NCBI GenBank assembly: GCA_002205965.3
Contig: NADL03000136.1
Location: 124,001-188,000, forward strand
Source: Kappaphycus alvarezii
Lineage: Eukaryota; Rhodophyta; Florideophyceae; Gigartinales; Solieriaceae
Reading direction: 5' to 3'
Length of the DNA: 64,000 bases
The stretch's first letter is position 1; every line of letters begins with the position of its first letter. This document shows, piece after piece, positions 47,925-58,590 of the stretch. The position numbers and the translations under genes are program-made. The notes beneath the pieces were generated by a model. It was not told the DNA's origin, did not search any database, and worked only from the letters and a program-made list of their open reading frames with translations.

Positions 47925-48045
47925 CTGCCTGCACCTTTGCCTTACTGTGGCGGCCTCCGACTGCAATTAACCTTGCCTGCTGTGGTGACCTCCGACTGCA
48001 CCTAACCTTTCCTTTAGTGTGCCGACTTCTGCCTGAACCGTGCTT
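47925..48045 (+). repeat. minisatellite-like tandem repeat (about 3 copies)
   Basis: About 36-bp units of the form CCTTACTGTGGCGGCCTCCG, then ACTGCA, repeat about three times with differences, as in CTGCTGTGGTGACCTCCGAC and TTAGTGTGCCGACTTCTG. Confidence 0.65.
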
Positions 48046-48650
48046 TGCTTGCACCCTCGAGTCCTTACCTTTCATTTGCGTCTTAATCTTCATCTCTTCT
48101 TCCTATTTGATAAAACTCCGTGGTGAAGTGCCTGTGGTGCAATACGACTGCTGGTATACACTCGAGAGCGCGTTGGCGTATCTGCAGGGGGCAAAGTCGT
48201 TCGTGCGAGGGAAAGAGGAGGGCCTACCGTGTGCATCCAATTGTGCTCTGTACTCTTCTTTCCCACTTCCCTTCTTCTACTTCCTTCCTTTCCTTTACTT
48301 GCGGTTCCTCTTGGACCTGGGCCACTTCCATTCCCGTTCTGCCTGAAATTGTCCAGAACTCGACAAACGGTAGCAAAAAGCACCGTCGGCAAATCCCCTC
48401 ACCATTCGTTAGCTTCTAATGGGTCGCGAGTCGCTAACCTGACCGCTTTTAATCTTATTCGTCCATAAGCCGTCCTGCTTTCCTTTAGTAACGGACCAAT
48501 CTAAGAGCTTGGATCCCCTTTCGCATCACCCTCCTGATCTACGAGACCAACTGGTAGCGCTGGTTGTTTGCTTTGATCTAGACGCGAAGTCCGTAGAAGT
48601 ACAGGTCGAAAGCCGGCCACTTCTGATTCCTGTTGAGCGCCGATACGTGT
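48046..48650. other. no recognised gene
   Basis: The sequence is T/C-rich with short overlapping ORFs of biased composition. Nothing supported. Confidence 0.3.
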
Positions 48651-51600
48651 GTAACTAGTACTTTATGCCTTACTTTAAACAGTTTCTCCACTTCTCAGCT
48701 CTTACGCGGAATGATTGACTTTGCTATTACGGCGGCTCCCAAACTAGACTCCCTTAACATCCCGACGAGGCGATGTTTTGGCTCAGCTTCGTTCAGCACA
48801 GCCACCAAATCACTATCCGTCATCCTTGGGTTGATCCCGTACATCAATCAAAACGGTGAAGTGGCCGTTCCAAGCTCGCGCCTCCGGTACCCATGCAGAA
48901 CTTGCGGGAGTGCTTCCCCAGTACCCTGCATTCTGCACCGCCGACCTCTTAACGGCATTCTTGATAGTGGAGATCATCCTTTCAGCCTTCCGATTCGCCA
49001 GCGGATCATAGGGAAGTACATCCTTCCAGTTGATCCCGTCCTTCCCCTTAATAAACTCTTGGACTGGGGATGCCATGAAAGTAATGATTTCGTCAGATAC
49101 GATCCTTCTCGCTGTCCGAAAGGCAGGATGATATCTTTTTTTACAAAACTTTATGACGTTACCTGACGTAGAATCCTTGGTGGTCCAAGCAATTGGCCAT
49201 CGCTCCATGTGTTCGATCGTTATCAGCCCGTACTTCTTTCCTGTCTTATAAGGCTTGAACGAACCGGCGAAGTCCATAGAAAAGGTTTTAAACTATGGCT
49301 GTAGCGCTGAGGCCCGTATGATACGTTGGGAGTATTCGGCCCGTTCTGGAATCCTTGGCAAGCTCACAAAATGTCAAGACCACAAAATCGTACTCGGCCA
49401 TCAGATCCATCCATTTAGCCAGCCGCCGTGGATGTCCCTTCCTTTAAATCCCTTTTGCAGGGGTACGCATACAGTACGAAAGGCTTGTCAGACAGCAGAT
49501 ATACGCGGAACTTCTTGAGAGCGAGAACCACGGCGAGTGCTCCTCGTTCACTTGTAGAGTATCGGCGCTCCTGTTCTATAATCGTTAGATATGTGAATTG
49601 TCGGGTCTCTGACGACAAAGACAGTTATCCATCGTTTTTATTCCGCAAAAGAACTAGTCAGACTTTGACTTCGTCATAATTCTGTCTTCCAGCAGTTCCT
49701 TCAACTCTTTCCTTACCACTTCGATATGCTTAGGTAGCATTCGCCGAACTTTCGAATGTATCGGACTCTCGCCCTTCAACTGGAAATATTGTACCACTGG
49801 CACACGAGCCTGCTTCACATCGTGGATATCCCACGCGATCAAATCTCTTTCCTTGAGACCCTTCACTATATTCTTTTGGTTCTCCTCCTCGATATTTTTC
49901 TCCTAAGAGACGAGAAAGGGGGCACGATCCGCCTCCCTCTTTTCCCCGGTATATTCCTCCTCCGAGGTTAGGCCCCCAGGTTAGGGCTCATACGGTTCCT
50001 CATTTAAGATCGCCAGCACCAACCTGTGCTCGTTATCCGACCCACCGTCACTGCAAACTGAATCTGACGACAATGAAGCCGCGAACTGCTCGCTCCCAGA
50101 TTTCTCCAGGGAGGTTAATTCCTCTCTATCAGTCCGTGGTCCTTCAATCATCGGCGGCTCGCTAAAGGTTAAGGAGAACCTCTTTCTTTGCTACCGTCAA
50201 TTCGACTTCCTGGCCACCATAATTCAGATTTGCCTGCATAGATTACAAGGCGGGGCTGCAGATGACTGCGTCTAACGGCGTTTTTCACACCTCCAAGAAG
50301 CCCAAGGGAACCCCTAAGGTTCCAAAAGGGACTTGAACCTTCTACACGCACCCAAAAACTTGGGCAACAGTTCCATCGGCAACAGTGGCCTGACGATCGG
50401 TAGCCATCGGGCCGAGTGTCAGCTTCTCAAACATTAGGTTTTGAACGGCACCCATGTCCAATAGAGCGTGATTCTGCGTCCCATAAGCCTTCGCTCGAAC
50501 TTAAATCGACGAGGGCCTTTGAGTGGCTTTCCATGGAGACCTTAGACGCCGGGGTGATCTCGGATACCAGAAACTTCAACTTCTTCCTCGGCCCGTGAGG
50601 ATTTCCGCGAAAGAGCTGTCAGGAGTTCATTTTCGACGAGGCCAAAGACAGCTCCGTGACCACGTCTTACTGTCTGACGTGGTCCTGGAGGGCACCAGAT
50701 ACTTTGTTGGTGTTCCTTGTTATTTTTGTCCCTCCTCGGCTCCAACACGATCACCTGCAGGCGAACGACAGGGGCCTTATTCATTAACGCTTCGATATCC
50801 ATGACATTGTCTCTATTTTGTTCCAAAAGGGCTTGGCCATTGGCTTTCCTCTTTGCCGCAGCCACCGAATCGCCTTTATGGGAGTCCCGGACGACGAAAT
50901 GGTCTCTTCGTCGTCTTTTTCCTTCATCCGAAGTTCTTCTCTCGTCTCCGAGTTTGCTCCGGCAATTCTGACACGACTGCCTCCGTTCTTCTGTTACTTA
51001 GACCAGAGAATTTCTTCTAGTTGTTGTCCAAAAAAGGGGCAATTAATGTTCTTGAGGGGTTCCTGAGGGCACAAAGAAGCACAGTGCCCCCTTTGTCCGC
51101 AGAAACTGCAACTAAATTCGTCATCAGCCGTAGCAACAAGTGCTCCTTCTCAAACTGCTTCTTCACAAAGAGAAAAAACTCCGCAAACTGCCCAGATAGC
51201 TGACCAATCTTGTCCTCCAGCTGCTGCAGCTTGGCAGCGCGCGCGTCACGTCTCTGCAGAATTCTTCTCGTGGAGACCACAAGAGTTCGATACGCTCCTT
51301 ATCAGCAAAGGATGCCTTTTTTTCAAACATAAAGTGTATATCTGCCTTCTTAAGTCCCTTTTGGTGCGACGGCGCCCGGTACATGACTAAATCAGCCAAT
51401 TCCGGGTGCCCCAGCACTGCTTTACGAAGTAAAACGAGTGAACCGCCTCATTGAAGGCTTCCTCTTGTCGAGGTCATCTATACACGCCAGAAAACCTATC
51501 ATTGCTCTAGCGTCCATTCCTGCGGCCACAGCTTCGTGTAGTTCCTCCTCCGGACCTTTCTTCTTCGCGAAGTCGTGGAGGAGCTTCTCTCTAATGATTT

Positions 51601-51780
51601 CGTTCTTCTCAGCGTCTTCCATGAGGTAATCTTCCCGCGCGAATGAATCATAGTAGAAGTCGAAAGCAGCTCCCTCCAGATGACAGAGAATCTGAAGGGT
51701 CATCCGCTTTCCGTCTTCCCGCGCATGGCGACTTTCTCAAAAGGAAAAAGAAAGCTGGCAATGTCAGAAGAGGGGTAATC
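48650..51780 (-). mobile_element. Ty3/gypsy fossil with internal loss, minus strand
   Basis: The parts read on the minus strand, from gag to integrase. Gag lies at about 51.1-51.75 kb (CHLEGAAFDFYYDSFARED, ELHEAVAAGMDARAMIGFL), with a zinc knuckle FCGQRGHCASLCPQ near 51.05-51.1 kb. The start of reverse transcriptase is at about 49.65-49.87 kb (HSKVRRMLPKHIEVVRKELK). RNase H is at about 49.4-49.6 kb (ERRYSTSERGALAVVLALKK). Integrase core is at about 48.8-49.28 kb (MDFAGSFKPYKTGKKYGLIT, LANRKAERMISTIKNAVK). Most of the RT is missing between its start and RNase H. No LTR pair was found. It is old, with many breaks and one large loss. Confidence 0.82.
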
Positions 51781-51847
51781 CATCATATGAGACGTTGGGG
51801 TGGTTGGAATCCACCATTGTGTCGAACCTTGGATGCGGTATCAAGTG

Positions 51848-52050
51848 ATGCTTGCAACAGTCTGGACGGTTTTCGTTTATTTTTTCCTGGGGCCAACCGG
51901 AACCTACCTTTCCTTCCTACTAGTGTGGCACAACACTGCAATACCACTGCGGCCCAGAACGGCACTAGAACGGCACTAGTAGAAAGGAAAGGTAAGTTCC
52001 GGTTGGCCCCAGGAAGAAATAAACAAAAACGTTAAGACGTTTACAAGCAT
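51848..52050. mobile_element. 203-bp foldback/MITE-like element
   Basis: A long imperfect inverted repeat. The left arm from ATGCTTGCAACAG through CCTGGGGCCAACCGGAACC to CCTACTAGTG (51848 to about 51920) pairs with the right arm from CACTAGTAGAAAGG to CAAGCAT (about 51968-52050). The arms are about 75-80 bp with few mismatches around a roughly 45-bp loop. It has no coding capacity. A diverged half copy is at 47559-47655. Target duplication is unclear. Confidence 0.8.
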
Positions 52051-52622
52051 TACAATTCCCTAGGATTGCCACAGAATATTTACATGGCGGAGTTTTCTTC
52101 TGTTTCCCCCTTTGTCTTTGTTGGGGCGGGTGATGGTTCGGCCGTCGCCTGGAGATGTTCCTAGTCGTCTAGTGCAGTAACCCAGTGCTGTATGGTTCGG
52201 TTTTTCATTCCCCCCTCCGCCACTGGGATACCAAACAAAGCTAACGTACTGTACGGTGCGGTACGGTACGTACGGCTTTTACTGTACTGTACTGTAAGAT
52301 AATGGTTTCAAAACCCACCACCTTTATGGCGGCAACTTGTTGGTAAGGCAACAAGGTTCCTTGCTATTGTTCAAATGGCCCAAAACAAGAGCTGGAAAAC
52401 TTACCCCAAACCCGTTGAAATGGACCCTTTTGCGCACATTCGTAGACAACTTCAACTACAGTACCCCCGGAAAGTTGATCGGATTTCAAGGCTGGGAGCC
52501 CTGCAGTTGGTGAACCATATCTATAGCAGCCCGTACATCCGTAGCCCCGCAGACTGGTCAGCCGCAGACTGGTTCAAGGACAACTGTCTCCACGTCATCC
52601 CCTCTCCCATCACCTCAACACA
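52051..52622 (+). other. region upstream of RBR copy B
   Basis: This contains a dense palindromic cluster at about 52243-52300 (CGTACTGTACGG, GGTACGGTACGTACGG, ACTGTACTGTACTGTA). A 125-codon frame starting at 52375 (FAHIRRQLQLQYPRKVDRIS) overlaps the RBR start in another frame and looks protein-like up to about residue 80. It could be an upstream exon or a separate small gene. Confidence 0.35.
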
Positions 52623-53493
52623 ATGTCAGCTCCAAGTGCCGCCGGTCCTTCCTCTCATCCCGCTGATGTGCAAACCATTCTCGACGCGGACGCGCAAATC
52701 CTATCCGATGCCGAATTTGCGCTCCGCCTCGCGCTCCGCGAACAAGGCTTAGAGCAACATGCCACCGCCGTAACGTCCGTCTCCGCGGCGTCATTTACCC
52801 CCACGCCACACCAACACACCTGTCCCATCTGCCTTGATCCAGTACCGCCCACCTGTCCGTCCACCTGAGACCCTGCTCACACGTCTTTTGCAAGCCATGC
52901 ATCCGCCAATACCTCACCACTGTCGCCACGGAGACGAAACAATACCCATCCCCTGCCCCTCCTGCAGCTCCCCTGTGGACGCTCAACTGTGCCTCGCCCT
53001 GCTGATTGATTCTCAAGCGGCATTCCACGCGCTCCAAACACTCAGCCTGGAAAGGCAACACCTTTCTCACATACGTTACTGCTCCAATGCGCATTGCGCG
53101 ACACCATTCGAATGGATCGACGTGGCAGAGCAATCCGACATTCCCGACAAGTACAAGGTCATATGCCCCGTATGTCAACAGCGAACTTGCGTGCAATGCA
53201 ATGTACCATGGCATCACAATCAAACATGCGCGGAATTCAAAGCGACGAAAGAATCGGACGAGATGTTGGAACAACTGGCACGTAGACAGAAATGGCGTTC
53301 GTGCCCCCGTTGTAGACATATGATCGAACGAAAGACGGGTACATGCTTGTTTGTACGTTGCCGATGCGGGTGTGGGTTTTGTCACGGGTGTGGAACGGAG
53401 TATGTTAGTTTGGTGGTGTGGCGGGGAATCCGCATGGAACACCTGGATGCGCGTGTCGGTTGTTTGGCGGTGACTTTTATCAGCCTGGGGTGA
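52623..53493 (+). CDS. RING-IBR-RING (RBR) E3 ubiquitin ligase, copy B, frame-split
   Basis: This is the same enzyme type as copy A. The start chosen is the ATG at 52623 (MSAPSAAGPSSHPADVQ). An acidic/alanine helix follows (DADAQILSDAEFALRLALRE), then RING1 (CPICLDPV, CSHVFCKPCIRQYL, IPCPSC). Frame changes lie inside RING1 near 52850 and again near 52955. The rest is one frame: IBR (YCSNAHC, CPVCQQRTCVQC, H, C; about 53080-53235) and RING2 (CPRCRHMIERKTGTC, CRCGCGFCHGCG; about 53300-53400) with the catalytic Cys in GTC. The C-terminus ends soon after RING2, without the CNCGLF tail of copies A and C. The 5' half is C-rich and the 3' end G-rich. Copy C follows about 2 kb downstream on the same strand. 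Confidence 0.82.
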
Positions 53494-55204
53494 GGAGGAG
53501 GAATCGCTGAGGGGGGAATGGATGGGATTGGCATTGGTTGGAGATGTATGCGTGCGACGGGCGGTGTGATAGTAATGTGATTTGGGTTGTGGTGTTTAGG
53601 TTTGAAAGACGGAAGGGTCAAGTAGCGCCAAAGTTCAGAGTGGCAGGCAAATGGCATTGATTTTCACTCAGAGTATAGACCATGTTTTCTACTGCTTTAT
53701 TGCTTTACAAAAAGTGCGCGGCGGTCGCAGGTGCTTGCAGAGGGGCCGGGAAAGAGGAGGAGAATGCGGTGCAGCGGGATTGTGCGGTCGGGGACATGTA
53801 GGCGCCGTCGAAGAACAATGTCGTTGAGGCAGAGTGCTGGGAGTTGGAGGTTTCGATTGGTGGTCCAAGCTTGGAGTGGAACTGTAAGCATAGCTATTTC
53901 ATTACAGCTTATTATGCTGCGGGTGTGCAGTAGCGTACAGTAGGTGATGTGGCTGTATATTGTGCAGTACAGTGCAATGAAATACTGTACGGTACACGAG
54001 TAAGTTCAATGGCTGGCCTCCCTTCCACTTTTGGTAGATCGGAGTGCCATCTACAGTTTTCAACGCATTGTATGGTTTCACAATTGGCTTGGCCATGATA
54101 CGGTATCTTCACTCCAGTACAAATATACTGTACTGGGTACCAACCCACATATCTACCACAGTAAATTAACCCCCCATTTTTCCAGTTCCACCGTTGGTGC
54201 TGGGGGACTTTCGAGAAATTTTGAAATTTTACCGTGTGCATTTACCGTGTGCACGTTGTATCGTATTTGACTGATGTGTGTACAGTACAGTGAACATGTC
54301 GAGTAAGTACTGGACACCGACTGACCGACTAAGCAAATATGGACCACAACGGCCGCATGGCAAGAGATGGTGATTGCGTTGGTGCTTCTGCTCTGCAAAG
54401 CATACAGTAAGTAGATACAAAGCTTGAACATATAATATCTTATGCAAATCTCAACAAAAAACGAAGAAACTTTAACTTCATTGAGTATCTATCGTGTAAA
54501 AGCAAATTTACTCTAAAGCTTTGCAGTAGGTACTGTACAGTAACAGTAGCATTTTCGGTTTGTCGCCCTCCGAAAATTATGAAATAAAAGGTCACAACCG
54601 TCTCCTTTGTTTCGGTATACAATCAACTCTTTGTGTAAACATGTGCGTACAACGAGAATACCGCACAGTACAGTATACTGTACTGCTCTGCTGTAACACG
54701 TGTATTGCTTTTCTGTAGTACGTGTATTGCTTTTCAAAGTGAGTTTACTGTACAATACAAGCCTTGTGAGTACTGTATGATGTGTACTGTACAGTATTGT
54801 GCAGTATGATTGTGTGGTTCACCAATCACAAGTGGAAATTTTGGAATTGTTCTTGTCACAGAGAGAGGTGGGTTTTCCTTGGCGGGATAGATTTGCAAGC
54901 ATTGGGGGTTAGGCGTAGGAGGTGGGTCAGGGGTAGTTTGCGTGGCAGATTTGATCCTGGATTTGCCAAATGCTTGTCCAGATTTGAATGCAGCCCAGCC
55001 CCCAAACGGAGTCACCGGCGACTTGACTGTCTCTCATCCGGGACCTTTTGGCTTTTGGTAGAGCTCTACTGTACAGATCTGCAACATCTGCAACTTATCT
55101 AGCTAGTGTTACTGTACTTTACTGTACAAGACGTGTGTCCCCAATCGCAATCCGCCAACACAACCCCCAGAATCAACCCACCAAATACAAAACGATATAT
55201 AACT
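53494..55204. other. palindrome-rich spacer between RBR copies B and C
   Basis: GTACAGTAC/GTACTGTAC-type palindromes recur at about 53935-53990, 54110-54135, 54280, 54530, 54660-54690, 54745-54800 and 55065-55130. A tandem pair CACGTGTATTGCTTTTC and TACGTGTATTGCTTTTC lies near 54700-54740. ORFs here are short, and I see no gene. Confidence 0.5.
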
Positions 55205-55565
55205 GTATGTACAATCCATTCCATTCCTCTCCCCTCCCCTCTTCGTTCTACCCACCCCGCCTGTCCACTCCTTGTCACACAACCTCCGCTTTCCCCCCCA
55301 ACCTCTCCTCCCTTGCTCTTCGTCTTTCCCCAGATCTCCCCCGCCCGTCCCTTTCATTCTCAACACCCTTCCCAAAATCCCCCTCACTACCTCTCCCCTC
55401 CCACTCCTCGACAACCCTCCTTGTCTACACTACCCCTTCCCCGATACTTCTCCCCCCACTCTTCCTCTCACACCTCCACCTCGACCCCGTCCAACCACCA
55501 ATCCACACCCACCACCTCACACAAATCCCCTCTTGTACTGCACCCCGCCCCGCATAACCCACACT
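55205..55565 (+). other. long pyrimidine tract upstream of RBR copy C
   Basis: About 360 bp is almost only C and T on the plus strand (CCTCTCCCCTCCCCTCTTC style), just before the chosen start of copy C. Pro/Leu/Ser-rich frames across it are composition artefacts. It may be a promoter or 5'UTR CT tract. Confidence 0.55.
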
Positions 55566-55580
55566 TCATTCACACCCCCC

Positions 55581-56773
55581 ATGTACAGCTCCGGCCATCA
55601 AGATCCTGGTACCGATACCACCGATGAACTCTACAACGACCTCGCCTACGCCCCCAACTATCCATACATGCCATACCCCAATCAAACTGCCCTCTACGTT
55701 CAAGTAGAACCGCGAACTATGTCCCATCTGTTTCGACCCCATAACCGCGACCAATTAGTCTACCTTCAACCCTGTCAACACCCCTTTTGCAAGCCCTGCA
55801 TCCGCACTTGTCACCAAGATTGCCGAGGAGAATCACAGGTATCCTATCCCATGTCCGCAATGTGAGACACCGCTGGATGACTCGTTCTGTCTCTCCCTTG
55901 TCAACGGCCGTGACGACATTGAATTCAAGCTCAACCGCCTCATTATCGAGAAGAATATCTGTTCCCATCTGCGCTACTGCTCAAACGAAAAGTGTGGCGA
56001 GCCGTTTGACTGGGTTCAGGACCCCATGCTTGCCGGCGCGCCGGACGAGTTTCGAGTCGAGTGTCCCCTTTGTCAAGTCGTCACTTGCGTCAAATGTCGC
56101 GACCGTTGGCACGAGGCAAGACTGCGAGCAGAACATCAAGGATGCAGATGAGCAAAACAACGTCCTCGCCATTGGCAAAGAGTTGGGCTGGACCCGTTGT
56201 CCAAACTGTAACAACATGGTTGACAGACGCCGGGGTGATTGCTTCTTCGTGCGCTGCCGATGTGGATGCGGCTTTTGTCACAACTGTGGTACCCCGTATC
56301 GCTCATTGGAAGCTACTGCCGGAAATCAGCATGGAGTCCCGGACTGCAACTGCGGTTTGTTTGGGGAGCATATTGAACCGCAGCGGATCCCGCGAGAGTT
56401 CGTATTGTTGAAGGGCTGCGTGAGTTGCAGGTCAGGATGGAGCAGATTATTGCGCCCGTTGCCGGTGAATGACCATGATTGGGACGATATTGCAAATGGG
56501 CAGGAAGGGCGGAATGGGTATGTCGTATTGGCCGATTGGTTGGGTAGCAGGAGGCTTAGAAGGAAGCTGGCCCCTCAAATGCTGGCGGATTTGAGAGAGT
56601 TTCGATGCCCATACCCGGTCTGCAAACAGCAGTTTGGCTCGCTGAGAGGTTTGGAACAGCATCTCGTGTCGGTTCAGCGACATGAGGTCTTCTTGTGTTG
56701 TGGGAGGCCTTTCTACTCGGAGAGGTCTAGAGAGCGCCATCGACGCGCAGTCCACAACATCCAGGCGCTCTAG
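55581..56773 (+). CDS. RING-IBR-RING (RBR) E3 ligase with C2H2 tail, copy C, frame-split
   Basis: The start chosen is the ATG at 55581 (MYSSGHQDPGTDTTDELYND). RING1 covers about 55715-55865 (ELCPICFDPIT, CQHPFCKPCI, IPCPQC). Then come IBR (YCSNEKC, CPLCQVVTCVKC, RWHE) and RING2 at about 56190-56290 (CPNCNNMVDRRRGDC, CRCGCGFCHNCG), with the catalytic Cys in GDC. DCNCGLF follows, as in copy A. A longer C-terminus reaches an extra pair of zinc fingers (FRCPYPVCKQQFGSLRGLEQ, FLCCGRPFYSERSRERHRR) that copies A and B lack. Frame changes lie in RING1 near 55735 and near 55805, and after the IBR near 56110, with no good intron seen. It would be about 395 residues if continuous. All metal ligands appear kept. 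Confidence 0.85.
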
Positions 56774-57100
56774 AGGGATTTCCCTTTATTTTGGTACAAC
56801 GATAGATAGAATTCATTCATTCGACCGACTAGTAGTAAGCACTCATTAGGATGCCTTTCGATCATGTCCGTTCTTTACGTAAAATTTTCTGTCTGTGTAG
56901 TACTCTAAATGATTAAATCATAGAAATGATACAATGCCTTTCCACCGCCGCCTCGTGGTCCGGGACGTTGCGTCACCTGGAATAGCACCCAGCACCCATC
57001 ATTCCGTGTATTGAAGCATTTGTAAACTAAAAATTTGCCCGTCAACCCGACCCCCTAGTAGATGCAGTCGATCTAAGGATGGAGTTTTGCTGTGCCCGTT
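56774..57100. other. spacer, convergent 3' ends
   Basis: This separates the ends of RBR copy C (plus) and the GT61 gene (minus). No terminator signal was recognised. Confidence 0.3.
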
Positions 57101-57189
57101 TCGCGTCAGTTCAAGAAACGTGTTACCGATCTGGTAAACTGGCCCAAAAAACCAGGAATCTCCGGAACCGAACCTGTATCGATTCCCTC

Positions 57190-58590
57190 CATCAAGGCGT
57201 CAATTCAAACTGAATCGTTCCTTTCTTCTCTCCTCAGCCCATCTATGGCCTCTCTGAAGAGTACATTCAAGGAGTCGATGTCTGCTTTTTTCGCCGTCAG
57301 TTGGGAATCTCTAGTGTGCCTTGCAGTCGTGGCTCTTCTTGATACACTGTTCAGCTGAACTGTAGTTTTTCAGCCCTGCAAAGTCAGTACCTGTCGACAT
57401 TTTTGTAACTAAAATACTTCAGCCCAGAGTTGCATCCGTTTCGGTACATTCCATGCTCAAACTGAAACGGAAACAGCTCAAATAGGACAGCAAAAGGCGG
57501 CATGAGAATCGAATTCACCAAATTCGCTCCATGGATGCCAACGGCCATTGCCACGCCTTCTACACTTTCGTATTGCTCCCTGAAGGACATGTTATCAAAT
57601 AATACGACTCTGAACTTGTATCCCTTGTTATCAGATGCCCTCTTTAAAGCTGCGATGATTTGCAATCTAGTTTCCGCTTCAAAGATTCTTCGAGCCACGC
57701 GATCGATGAGAATCACCTCCTTTCTTATTTTTGTCCACTTTCGACCCCGACCAAAGGACCCGCTCAATTTATCTCGAAGAGACAGACTGTCGCGCGGAAC
57801 ATTTGGGCCATCTACTACTGGACCAGCCACACTTTGTTTTCCGATGGGTAATCTTGATCATCGACAAAAAGGCGCCCTTTAAGAATCCAGGTAGAATGGC
57901 CCTCCGAAAACAAACAAACTCCTTCCTTTCCGCTGCTGATTTCGCCACGGAAGTATTGTGCATAAGTGGACCCTTGGAGTACCACGAAGGCATTCTTGTT
58001 TTCGTCAGTTATGAAATCACCGAAGGATCCCGTCGTGAAATTCGAGTGGGAAATAACGCTGTCCAGTAAGTTCTTGTGCCAAGAAGCCGTATTTCTCTGG
58101 ATTGGTGAAACGCTCCATCACAACTGCGATGGGTAGCAATAAAATATTCTCAACAACACTTGGGGGCAGCATATGCTCCGATATTTTCAAGGATGTGGTG
58201 CAGAATCAAAGCCCTGCCGGAGAAATGGGCAATATTGGAACTGCTCATATCTAGAAGCTGTAAAGTGGTCAGCCCATTGATCCAGTGAATTGCCGATGAT
58301 TTCTGCTGGAGCCAGCTTCGAGGTTTATCATGTTTGCTCAACTTGAGAAGATTCTCCGCGATGAGGCTTTCTCTTTGCACACCACATGATTTCCATATGC
58401 GTGTTCCATTGGAACTGGTGAATCCACATATTGCTTTCCCGGATACGAGGAAAAACTCACCGCTTGCATTATCGATACACAAAGGTTTGTACAGCATAAT
58501 ATGCTCCCACAGAAGTGAACCAACATGATACACATAGCCCATTGTATCAGAAGCAGTGACTAGGGGGTGCCCCCAATCAAACAAAGTTTC
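57190..58590 (-). CDS. GT61-type glycosyltransferase (DUF563), frame-split
   Basis: Minus-strand order is as follows. An N-terminal part (58.58-58.15 kb) has YKPLCIDNASGEFFLVSGKA and SSNIAHFSGRALILHHIL. Then ENILLLPIAVVMERFTNP, SFGDFITDENKNAFVVLQGS, GPNVPRDSLSLRDKLSGS, and the family signature AMAVGIHGANLVNSILMPP with VLFELFPFQFEHGMY (57.55-57.43 kb). A Cys-containing tail follows (CIKKSHDCKAH, ADIDSLNVLFREAI). GT61 enzymes transfer sugars (xylose, GlcNAc, arabinose) in the secretory pathway. A possible signal anchor (RLIPLLAVVFLWRVFPFSVF) lies upstream at about 58.74-58.83 kb in another frame. At least four frame changes separate the blocks, so this is a pseudogene or carries sequence errors. 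The start is unsure. Confidence 0.7.

Noticed and set aside
50290-50360. T-arm-like GGTTCAAGTCCC on the minus strand
   Set aside because: It lies inside the gypsy fossil coding region, and no cloverleaf or acceptor stem could be built around it.
55048-55627. Long Pro/Ser/Leu-rich ORFs before RBR copy C
   Set aside because: They are frames through a pyrimidine tract; all three frames are open for the same reason.
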